From positions 1 through 51,409 of the forward strand of contig CATWVA010000015.1 in the NCBI GenBank assembly GCA_958354105.1: a DNA stretch of 51,409 bases, in the 5' to 3' direction. Positions 1 to 6,456 of the stretch are shown in pieces. The position numbers and the translations under genes were made by a program. The DNA comes from an uncultured Collinsella sp. Its GTDB lineage: Bacteria; Actinomycetota; Coriobacteriia; Coriobacteriales; Coriobacteriaceae. Each line of letters begins with the position of its first letter. Position 1 is the first letter of the stretch. The notes under the pieces were generated by a model. It saw only the letters and a list, made by a program, of their open reading frames with translations. It made no database searches and was not told where the DNA came from.

Positions 1-627
1 CGAAATTCCCAGGGCACGACCGTAATCGGCAAGCGCGGAACCCTTACCCGAACCGAAACCGATAAAGTCCGTCCATTCGGTTCCCGACGTCATCACGCCG
101 ACACGGTCGCTAAAGCGACGCACAAAATACTCCAGCGCCGCCGGCTGATCCACCTCGGGCGTCTGGAAGGCAATCTTAATGACGTCCTCGTCGATGTCCT
201 CGGGACGGTCGACCACCGCCACATCGCAGTGGACCTCATAGCGCAAATGGTCGACGAACGCATCGTTGCCGCTCATGGTGTAGAGGTGTCCCTCGCAAGA
301 AAGGGTTACGTCGGCATGGGGGTAGGCGACCACGGCATTCGCGATATCCATCGCCAGGTCACGCTCCATAGAGCGCTTGACAACGGCACGCCCCTCGCTC
401 ATCACCAGGGCTCCGTTTTCGCATACATAGGCGAGCTCATCGGCCACCGAGGCAAACAGATGGCGCAAGCTCGCATATTGACGACCGCTCGCCGGCATAA
501 ACACGATACCGCGACGATGCAATTCATCGATGAGCTCAAAGGCCTCGGAACGCGGTTCGCGCTCCCCCGGATGCAGCAACGTGCCGTCCAAATCGCATGC
601 AATCAGCTTGATTCCTTCAAGACCCAT
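1..627 (-). CDS. Cof-type HAD hydrolase, C-terminus cut by window edge
   Basis: The minus-strand frame runs from ATG at 627 to the left edge with no stop, so the C-terminal part lies outside the window. The N-terminus reads MGLEGIKLIACDLDGTLL, which carries the HAD motif I DxDGT with the nucleophile and acid/base aspartates. The following residues (PASGRQYASL) fit motif II of the Cof subfamily, and an alpha/beta cap region follows. These are usually cytosolic sugar-phosphate, FMN or PLP phosphatases; the substrate cannot be told from sequence. A purine-rich stretch (GGGGGAAAG) lies just upstream of the chosen start. The family call is firm, the substrate unknown. Confidence 0.85.
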   Translation of the reverse strand, partial: MGLEGIKLIACDLDGTLLHPGEREPRSEAFELIDELHRRGIVFMPASGRQYASLRHLFASVADELAYVCENGALVMSEGRAVVKRSMERDLAMDIANAVVAYPHADVTLSCEGHLYTMSGNDAFVDHLRYEVHCDVAVVDRPEDIDEDVIKIAFQTPEVDQPAALEYFVRRFSDRVGVMTSGTEWTDFIGFGSGKGSALADYGRALGIS

Positions 628-658
628 ATGCTTTCCCCCACAGCGTCTCATCAACAGA

Positions 659-697
659 AAGACGGACTTTGAATAGTTGCCTCTCAAAGTCCGTCTT
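659..697. terminator. Bidirectional hairpin terminator
   Basis: A perfect 14-bp inverted repeat (659-672 and 684-697) with an 11-nt loop lies between the stop of the UreE-like gene and the start of the HAD gene. The arms begin with AA and end with TT, and on the minus strand the stem is followed by a T-rich stretch. It probably ends transcription of the slyD-ureE-like pair. Confidence 0.75.
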
Positions 698-710
698 ACT
701 TATACGCACG

Positions 711-1289
711 TTAACCGCGCGCCTTCTTTACGATCGTAAAGTCGGGAGCCATACTCACAACGGCATCCGCCGCACTCGACGCAAAGCGCCGGTCCGCATC
801 GAGTTCACGGGTAACCGTCGAGAGCCGAACGCCCTCGACACCCCGGAGCATGCGGCCCAAAACAGGCTGCACCGGCGTATACATGCGCACGGTATACTCG
901 TCCGAATCGCCTCGGAAAAGCGGCGCGTGCATATTGCCGATCTCCCAGCACGCATGCGCGAGCGCAATCGGGTCCATGCGGTCAACTTCGACCAAATAGA
1001 CCTCGGCACTGCGCAGGCGCACGACAACCGCCACGGGTACCATGCCCGAACGGTCGATGGCGAGCACGTCACCGTCGGCAAGACGACCGCCGTCGGCAGT
1101 ATCCAGCCGAACATCGACCGTGCGCCCCAGCTCCGTCACGCCCACAAACGCGCATACATCAGCCTGGTCCCAATCGAGCAGCAGCTCGTCAACTTCAAAG
1201 CCGCCGCCCAACTTCCGGCGAAGCAGGAGTTCATAGGACGGATCGTTGAGATTTCCCAAGCATGTCGTCGAAACCAAGCGTTCAGGCAT
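711..1289 (-). CDS. UreE-like nickel-chaperone-family protein
   Basis: This 192-residue protein follows the UreE plan. The N-terminal barrel-like half contains DELLLDWDQADV and LADGDVLAID, matching the UreE patterns around 'vtLdWeqR' and 'l.dGDvL'. The C-terminal half contains CWEIGNMHAPLF, equivalent to the metal-binding YHLGNRHxPLq segment of UreE. The second, metal-binding histidine of that segment is kept (His121), while the first is replaced by Glu117. The His-rich C-terminal tail of many UreE proteins is absent. It starts 3 nt after the stop of the SlyD-like gene and has a GAGGG ribosome site inside that gene's end, so the two are co-translated. No urease structural or ureFGH genes occur in the window. 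It may serve another nickel enzyme or act as a general metal buffer; that is inference. Confidence 0.75.
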   Translation of the reverse strand: MPERLVSTTCLGNLNDPSYELLLRRKLGGGFEVDELLLDWDQADVCAFVGVTELGRTVDVRLDTADGGRLADGDVLAIDRSGMVPVAVVVRLRSAEVYLVEVDRMDPIALAHACWEIGNMHAPLFRGDSDEYTVRMYTPVQPVLGRMLRGVEGVRLSTVTRELDADRRFASSAADAVVSMAPDFTIVKKARG

Positions 1290-1292
1290 ACT

Positions 1293-1721
1293 CTAACCCT
1301 CGACCTCGACGAGCTCGATATCAAAGTTGAGGTCCTTGCCGGCCAGCTCGTGGTTGGCGTCGAGCGTCACGGCCTCGGGCGTTACGTCGATGACCACGGC
1401 GGGGACGGGCATGCCGCTCGGCGTGGACAGGAAGAGCTTCATGCCCTTCTCGATCTGCTCGATGTTGGGAACCTGTTCGGCCGGGAAGGTCAAAACCATC
1501 TCGGGATTGTGCTCGCCATAGGCATCGGCAGCCGGGATGTGCACGGTCTTCTTCTCGCCCACCTGCATGTCGACAACGGCGGCGTCGAAGCCCTTGATCA
1601 TCTGGCCGGCGCCACAGGTGAACTCCAGCGGCTCGCCGCGATCGTAGGAGCTATCGAACTGCGTGCCGTCGTCGAGCGTGCCGCGATAATGAGTCTTGAC
1701 CTTCTTGCCCTGGTTGGACAT
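1293..1721 (-). CDS. slyD: FKBP-type peptidyl-prolyl isomerase, SlyD-like
   Basis: The 142-residue protein starts at ATG 1721 behind a GGAGG ribosome site; an upstream in-frame start lacks one. It has the FKBP core (VKTHYRGTLDDGTQFDSS and GQMIKGFDAAVVDM), the insert-in-flap domain of SlyD (AYGEHNPEMVLTFPAEQVP) and the SlyD signature NHELAGKDLNFDIELVEV. SlyD enzymes are cytosolic prolyl isomerases and chaperones; in E. coli SlyD also delivers nickel to hydrogenase and supports urease. The His/Cys-rich metal tail of E. coli SlyD is missing here. Coupling to a UreE-like protein suggests that the metal-binding role has moved to the partner. The symbol is given by family resemblance. Confidence 0.9.
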   Translation of the reverse strand: MSNQGKKVKTHYRGTLDDGTQFDSSYDRGEPLEFTCGAGQMIKGFDAAVVDMQVGEKKTVHIPAADAYGEHNPEMVLTFPAEQVPNIEQIEKGMKLFLSTPSGMPVPAVVIDVTPEAVTLDANHELAGKDLNFDIELVEVEG

Positions 1722-1841
1722 GGAAACCTCCGTGATAAGGGCGGCGCACAACGCGGGCCGCCGTGAACATATGGCGCTAACTATACCCTAGTCATACAAT
1801 TCAAAGACAGTTTGCAAAGAAACGCTGCAACCGGAGGAACC

Positions 1842-2855
1842 ATGGCATATCCCGTATTTGACCTACACTGCGACACCGCCGACCGCATCGGCTGGGCCAC
1901 GCTCGATCTCGACCTGCGCTTTACCGCCGGCACCGACGGTTATTTCCCCGGCGACGAAACGCATCCGCAAGATTTCGACCTCATCGAGGGCAACGCCTGC
2001 GCCATCTCGCTCGCAAAGATCGGCAACACGCCGTGGGCACAGTGCTTCGCCACGTTTGTCCCCGACGAGATTCCCACCGCCCACGCCGCGCGCTTCCAGG
2101 CGCAGATCATGGCGCACATGAGCGGCCAGGCAATGCTCAACCACGACCGCATGGTCAACGTACGCAGCGCGGCAGACATTCGCCCCGCGCTCAAAGACGG
2201 CAAGGTCGCCTGCATCCACACCATCGAAAACGCCACGTTCTTTGCCGAGGACCCCGCGCTGATCGAGGTGCTTAAGAGCCTGGGCGTGCTTATGTCGTCA
2301 CTCAGCTGGAACGCGCAGGGACCGCTCGCGAGCGGCCACGACACCCACGCCGGCCTCACCGCCGCCGGCATCGAGGCACTTACGCAGATGGAGCACGCCG
2401 GCATGGTACTCGACGTCTCCCACCTCAACGATGAGTGCTTTGACGAGGTCGCCGCCCGCGCCACGCGTCCCTTCGTCGCCAGCCACTCCAACTCCCGTGC
2501 GGTTTGCGGCGCCAAACGCAACCTTACCGACGACCAGTTCCGTACCATTCGCGACATGGGTGGCATCGTCGGCCTCAACTACTGCAGCGAGTTCCTTTCC
2601 AACGACGCAACCGACAAGACCGCCGCAGACGTCACCTTCGACCAGCTGGCGGCACATATCGAACACTGGCTCGACCTGGGCGGCGAGGACGTCATCGCGC
2701 TCGGCGGCGACTGGGACGGCGCCACTGTGCCCGCTTTCCTCTCCGATGCCAGCAAGATGCCCGAGTTCCAGAACATGCTTTCCAAGCATCTTGGCAAGAC
2801 CGTGATGCAAAAGCTCTGCAGCGACAACGCGCTTGCCTTCTTCGAGCGTTATTAA
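1842..2855 (+). CDS. Membrane dipeptidase (peptidase family M19)
   Basis: The 337-residue protein starts at ATG 1842, preceded by CCGGAGGAACC; an in-frame start 30 nt upstream has no ribosome site. The binuclear zinc ligands of M19 dipeptidases are visible: FDLHCDTADR near the N-terminus, the bridging glutamate in IHTIENATFF, LDVSHLND, PFVASHSNSR and the late aspartate in ALGGDWDG. The family hydrolyses dipeptides, including those with a C-terminal D-residue. No signal peptide is seen, so it is probably cytosolic, as in other bacterial members. It is transcribed divergently from slyD, with the promoter region in 1722-1841. The family call is strong. Confidence 0.92.
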   Translation: MAYPVFDLHCDTADRIGWATLDLDLRFTAGTDGYFPGDETHPQDFDLIEGNACAISLAKIGNTPWAQCFATFVPDEIPTAHAARFQAQIMAHMSGQAMLNHDRMVNVRSAADIRPALKDGKVACIHTIENATFFAEDPALIEVLKSLGVLMSSLSWNAQGPLASGHDTHAGLTAAGIEALTQMEHAGMVLDVSHLNDECFDEVAARATRPFVASHSNSRAVCGAKRNLTDDQFRTIRDMGGIVGLNYCSEFLSNDATDKTAADVTFDQLAAHIEHWLDLGGEDVIALGGDWDGATVPAFLSDASKMPEFQNMLSKHLGKTVMQKLCSDNALAFFERY

Positions 2856-2872
2856 TTCCACATCCCTTGAGC

Positions 2873-2906
2873 GGGCCGGCATGCCGAACGGTCGACATGC
2901 CGGCCC
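2873..2906 (+). terminator. Perfect 11-bp hairpin after the dipeptidase gene
   Basis: Arms 2873-2883 and 2896-2906 (GGGCCGGCATG and its complement) are perfectly paired around a 12-nt loop, 17 nt after the dipeptidase stop. There is no T tract, so it may be a weak terminator or an RNA-stabilising hairpin. The ATG at 2897 lies inside the right arm, which argues against using it as the start of the next gene. Confidence 0.55.
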
Positions 2907-2929
2907 GTCCCCAATCTGAAGGACCGCTT

Positions 2930-3706
2930 TTGACGCAGCAGTTTACGATTTCCGTATCCCGACCGGATGGGACGCCCATCCCCGTCGTCGTTACCAAAAA
3001 GCGCGTCAAGAACTTCAACCTACGCGTCACATCGAGTGGTGAGGTCCACGCCAGTGCACCGCTCGGCGCCAGCCGCGAGCGCATCGAAGCGTTTGTAAAG
3101 CGCAACAGTGCCTGGATTGTCAACCGACTTGCCCAGCGTGAGCGACGTCAGGCGACGGCGCGAGAGCCGCTCAGTCCCTCGTCCATCATTGCACTTTGGG
3201 GCAAGCCCGTCACGGTACAGGATGCGCTCGATCACAACTTTGCATCACCCGCACCGCAACCCAAACAGGCCACCTTCGCAAGTTTTATGGGTACCGATGA
3301 ATCGGACGAAAGCCCACAGGCAAAGCGGCACGCAATCCTCGACGGCCTAACGTCCGATGAGCTCCAAGCCCACATCGACCAGCTCTATACGTCCGAAGTC
3401 ACATCGGCGCTACGCGATATGGTGCACGCATACGAAATCGCAATGGGTGTCGCCGTTTCCCGCGTTTCCGTACGCAGCATGAAGACGCGCTGGGGCTCCT
3501 GCACACCCAAAACCGGTGCCATTCGCATCGCGCGCGAGCTCGCCACCTACCCGGTCGAATGCCTCGACATGGTTGTCGCCCACGAGCTCGTCCACTTGCT
3601 CGAGCCAAGCCACAGTCAGCGGTTCCACGCCCTGCTCGACACGTACTGCCCCAACAATAGAGCTCTGTCGCAGCGACTCAAAAAACCGCCTGCCAACGAG
3701 CTGTAG
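2930..3706 (+). CDS. YgjP/DUF45-family zinc metallopeptidase
   Basis: The 258-residue frame from TTG 2930 has an AAGGA site 7 nt upstream. The in-frame ATG at 2897 sits inside a hairpin arm and has no ribosome site. The C-terminal half holds the gluzincin-type motif VAHELVHLLEPSHSQRF (HExxH plus a downstream histidine ligand), preceded by the conserved MKTRWGSCTPKTG segment typical of YgjP-like (DUF45, M48-related) proteins. A DUF45-type N-terminal beta-rich part (VTKKRVKNFNLRVTSSGEV) is also present. Members are soluble predicted peptidases of uncertain substrate. It is convergent with folB, whose stop is 6 nt away. Confidence 0.85.
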   Translation: MTQQFTISVSRPDGTPIPVVVTKKRVKNFNLRVTSSGEVHASAPLGASRERIEAFVKRNSAWIVNRLAQRERRQATAREPLSPSSIIALWGKPVTVQDALDHNFASPAPQPKQATFASFMGTDESDESPQAKRHAILDGLTSDELQAHIDQLYTSEVTSALRDMVHAYEIAMGVAVSRVSVRSMKTRWGSCTPKTGAIRIARELATYPVECLDMVVAHELVHLLEPSHSQRFHALLDTYCPNNRALSQRLKKPPANEL

Positions 3707-3712
3707 GGCCGA

Positions 3713-4198
3713 TTAGCGCACGCGCTCGATCTCGACGCCGCAGCTTGCCAGGGGAAGACCGACGGGCGCCCAAGGCTTATCGAGCTTAACGTGCACACCA
3801 AGCAGCAGGGGGTAACGACGCAGCAGCATCTGGGCCACACCCTCGGCTGCAGCCTCGATGAGCTTAAACGTGTGCTCGCGCAGATAGCTATCGACATCGT
3901 GGCACACCGTGCCATAGTCAATCGAGGCGTCCAGGTTATCGTGCTCCCCCGCTGCACGCAGGTCGGCATAGAGCACCAGGGACACGATGAACTTCTGGCC
4001 CAGCGCGTTCTCTTCGGGATACACGCCGTGGTTGGCAAAGACCTCGAGACCGTCGATAGTAATGCGATCGGCATGGCGAAGATCGTCATAGCTCACGTGG
4101 GGCACCGCCGTTGCGGTGGATATTTCGCCCCTTCCACGGCGAGCGAGCTCGGCGCCTTCAGTCCTGGTTGCATTCTCGGGCAGTTTCTTGTTACTCAT
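3713..4198 (-). CDS. folB: Dihydroneopterin aldolase
   Basis: FolB converts 7,8-dihydroneopterin to 6-hydroxymethyl-dihydropterin plus glycolaldehyde in folate synthesis. From about residue 44 the protein matches the family: DRITIDGLEVFANHGVYPEE (active-site region), LDASIDYGTVCHDV, and FKLIEAAAEGVAQMLL with the catalytic-region glutamate, ending in VHVKLDKPWAPVG. The roughly 40-residue N-terminal extension before ADRI is longer than usual and charged; its role is unknown. The start at 4198 has a GGAG site. It is the last gene of the folE-HD-folB run, 43 nt after the HD gene. Confidence 0.93.
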   Translation of the reverse strand: MSNKKLPENATRTEGAELARRGRGEISTATAVPHVSYDDLRHADRITIDGLEVFANHGVYPEENALGQKFIVSLVLYADLRAAGEHDNLDASIDYGTVCHDVDSYLREHTFKLIEAAAEGVAQMLLRRYPLLLGVHVKLDKPWAPVGLPLASCGVEIERVR

Positions 4199-4241
4199 CG
4201 CGATCGTCTCCTTCGCTTAGAACCCCGACCGCGCAAACTAA

Positions 4242-4823
4242 CTACACGCGAATCGACAGGTTCTTTTTATCATCGCTCCAGTTGCAAGCATTGCGCGCGG
4301 GGCATGCAAAGCAGGCGCGCGACGCTTTGTCGGCTGCATAGAGCAGACGCTCAAGCGGTTGGCTGTTCACACGCAGCTTTCGATGGCCCAGAATGGCCGT
4401 CTTAATGGCTGCGGCATCGGCCGGCTCAAACGCCACGTCATCGGGCATGCCGCCGAGAATCGCATCAGCGACGCGTTCGCTTGCAACATCATGGGATATA
4501 CCCGATTCATACTGTTCATCTTTGCCGATATCGTGAAGAAGTGCCGTAGCGTAGATGACCTCGCGGTCAAATTCGAGCTCTTCCTCGAGATTCTTGATCC
4601 ACATAATGCGAGCGACATCGAGCAGATGGTCAATACCGTGGCGGCAGAAGATGCGCCCCGATTCCAACTGCGCAATGTTGCCCAGGTGCCGCCGGAACAG
4701 CCCGTTGGCACAAATGTAATCAATGCGAGGCATGGCACCAAAAGGGGCCAGGCCCGAAGCCATAAAGCCGCGACGCGACGTGCCCTCATCGGTCTTCGAT
4801 GTAAAGTCGTTGACGACTCTCAT
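4242..4823 (-). CDS. HD-domain phosphohydrolase in the folate operon
   Basis: This 193-residue protein has an HD-type metal site: His62/His66 in CRHGIDHLLDVARI, His97-Asp98 in LLHDIGKD, His137 in ILGHRKL and Asp165 in LLYAADKASR. HD proteins are mostly metal-dependent phosphohydrolases. A short cysteine cluster, CFACPARNAC (Cys171, 174, 180), follows the domain and could bind a metal. The gene starts 2 nt after folE and precedes folB. The pathway step between FolE and FolB is removal of the phosphates of dihydroneopterin triphosphate, so a role there is the natural guess; the archaeal pterin enzyme MptB is also an HD protein. The function is inference; the domain is seen. Confidence 0.8.
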   Translation of the reverse strand: MRVVNDFTSKTDEGTSRRGFMASGLAPFGAMPRIDYICANGLFRRHLGNIAQLESGRIFCRHGIDHLLDVARIMWIKNLEEELEFDREVIYATALLHDIGKDEQYESGISHDVASERVADAILGGMPDDVAFEPADAAAIKTAILGHRKLRVNSQPLERLLYAADKASRACFACPARNACNWSDDKKNLSIRV

Positions 4824-4825
4824 GG

Positions 4826-5383
4826 TTAACGGCCCAGCATCCTAAAGAAACGCTCCTCGAGCGCGGGATCGGTCTCAAAGACGCCGCGGCGGGCGAGCGT
4901 CACGGTCTTGGTGCCGGGCTTTTGCACGCCACGCATCGTCATGCACATATGCTCAGCTTCCATGAGCACAATCGCTCCCTGGGGAGCGAGATAATCCATG
5001 AGGGCATCGGCAACCTGTGCGCACAGTTGCTCCTGCAGCTGAAGACGGCGGGCATAAACCTCAACCGTGCGGGCGAGCTTGGAAAGCCCAGCCACCCGAC
5101 CGTTAGGGATATAACCAATGGCGGCCTTGCCATAAAACGGCAGCAGATGATGTTCGCACAGCGAGTAGAACGTAATGTCGCGCTCGATAACCAAATCGTT
5201 CGAAGCGACGGCAAAGGTTTTGGACAGGTGCTCCTCGGCACTCTGGTCCATGCCGCCGGCGATCTCACCATACATACGGGCAACGCGCGCCGGGGTCTCC
5301 AGCAGGCCCTCACGAGTTGGGTCCTCGCCTATGCCCTCAAGCAACAGCTTAATGGCGGCCTCGACTTTTTCCTGATCGACCAT
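4826..5383 (-). CDS. folE: GTP cyclohydrolase I
   Basis: FolE converts GTP to 7,8-dihydroneopterin triphosphate, the first step of folate synthesis. The 185-residue length is typical. Zinc ligands are visible in SLCEHHLLPF (Cys and His) and EAEHMCMTMRGVQKPG (Cys), and GEDPTREGLLETPARVARMY is the family's N-terminal signature. The start at 5383 has a GAGG site 5 nt upstream. It begins the three-gene operon folE-HD-folB. Confidence 0.97.
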   Translation of the reverse strand: MVDQEKVEAAIKLLLEGIGEDPTREGLLETPARVARMYGEIAGGMDQSAEEHLSKTFAVASNDLVIERDITFYSLCEHHLLPFYGKAAIGYIPNGRVAGLSKLARTVEVYARRLQLQEQLCAQVADALMDYLAPQGAIVLMEAEHMCMTMRGVQKPGTKTVTLARRGVFETDPALEERFFRMLGR

Positions 5384-5449
5384 CTGGGCCTCACTTTTCC
5401 GATTTCACGTTCGCGCTATGGTACCACGCTCTCCGGCATCGACCACAAG

Positions 5450-6031
5450 CTACATAGTATGGGTCGAATAGACCGGATCATCACGCCAAAGTTCAACCGC
5501 ATCACAAAGCGCAACGCCCTCGCGCTCAGCACGGGCACGCGTGGCATTCATATCGATCACGCGCTGGTTACTCGAGCCCCTAAAACGCAACGAGATATCG
5601 TACAGATCTTGAACAAACGGGCCGTCCACCAACATGTCAAGGCAGGCAAGAATGCGATCCGTCACCTCGGTATGATGACGACCGCCCGGCATAAGTTCCT
5701 CGAGCACGTCACCGGTAAAGCACCAAATGGTCTTCCCCGACTCCACGGGATAAGCCTCACGAACACGCTCGACAAACTCAACGAGTCCCGCCTGATTCTC
5801 AGGTTCCATAGGCTCGCCGCCCAAAATCGTCAGACCATCGATAAAGGGATGGTCGAGGCTCTCGATAATCTTATCCTCGACGGCGCGATCGAACGGCTCA
5901 CCCGCAGCAAAGTCCCACGCGACAGAGTTAAAGCAGTTCTTGCACCCACGACGGCACCCGCTCACAAACAGAGAAGTACGAACGCCTTCCCCATCAGCAA
6001 TGTCGAAATACTTAATGTTCGCGTAGTTCAT
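5450..6031 (-). CDS. nrdG: Anaerobic ribonucleotide reductase activating protein
   Basis: NrdG is the radical SAM enzyme that puts the glycyl radical on NrdD. The 193-residue protein starts at ATG 6031 behind AGGAAGG; longer in-frame versions would read through the palindrome at 6046-6131 and are rejected. The iron-sulfur motif CRRGCKNC (CxxxCxxC) lies near residue 30, GLTILGGEPM is the SAM-binding GGEP motif, and the C-terminus has LRFRGSSNQRVID typical of NrdG. It lies downstream of nrdD but is separated by 425 nt holding two long palindromes, so co-transcription is possible but not assured. Confidence 0.95.
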   Translation of the reverse strand: MNYANIKYFDIADGEGVRTSLFVSGCRRGCKNCFNSVAWDFAAGEPFDRAVEDKIIESLDHPFIDGLTILGGEPMEPENQAGLVEFVERVREAYPVESGKTIWCFTGDVLEELMPGGRHHTEVTDRILACLDMLVDGPFVQDLYDISLRFRGSSNQRVIDMNATRARAEREGVALCDAVELWRDDPVYSTHTM

Positions 6032-6045
6032 AAGTAACCTTCCTG

Positions 6046-6131
6046 GGGGTCTGGAGTATATCATTCCGTCCTCAAACATTCTCGGCCTTTGGCCTGCGAA
6101 ACTGCGGGCGGAACGATATACTCCAGACCCC
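6046..6131. repeat. Long nested palindrome P1 (upstream of nrdG)
   Basis: Outer arms 6046-6068 and 6109-6131 are 23 bp long with a single mismatch. A second small hairpin with GGCC-TTT-GGCC lies in the loop (about 6084-6094). The element ends 14 nt before the nrdG start codon, directly upstream of its ribosome site. It lacks a T tract. In RNA it would form a long fork-like hairpin in the nrdG leader. See the finding on nested palindromes. Confidence 0.85.
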
Positions 6132-6313
6132 TCGCGAGCAACACTCAATGAACGAAGCGAACATCGAGTATAGGGTTCGAGGTCCAATAAAAAATTTGTT
6201 GCAGCTCAACCGTTGCTGCAAGCAAACCGTTATTGCAAGTCGACTCATTTCCGCTAAGAACTTCGAGGAGTGAGCAGACTGCGCGCTGCATCTCAGCTAC
6301 GTCAACTTGGCCG

Positions 6314-6440
6314 CCCCGTAGCGAGGCCCCGGACCTTTGCTCGATATGAGTTCCGCACGAACAAGAGGCGCCAGTGGCGCCTCCGTCGTGAGCCAGGACT
6401 GTCGAAATAGCGAGTAAAGGTCCGGGGCCTCGCTACGGGG
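6314..6440. repeat. Long nested palindrome P2 (after nrdD)
   Basis: Outer arms 6314-6338 and 6416-6440 match perfectly over 25 bp. The loop contains a perfect AGGCGCC/GGCGCCT hairpin (6366-6372 and 6376-6382) flanked by a further CACGA/TCGTG pair (6356-6360 and 6386-6390). It starts 16 nt past the nrdD stop. No T tract follows on either strand, so it is not a standard terminator. The stretch 6132-6313 between P1 and P2 shows no gene or recognisable motif. Confidence 0.9.
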
Positions 6441-6456
6441 CAGCCTGGGATGGTTA

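Noticed and set aside
2504..2929. Longer start for the YgjP-family peptidase, reaching into the dipeptidase gene
   Set aside because: The extension overlaps the dipeptidase frame, crosses a hairpin and has no ribosome site; TTG 2930 has a proper one.
6046..6131. P1 and P2 as ordinary rho-independent terminators
   Set aside because: Arms are far longer than usual, nested, and not followed by T tracts on either strand.
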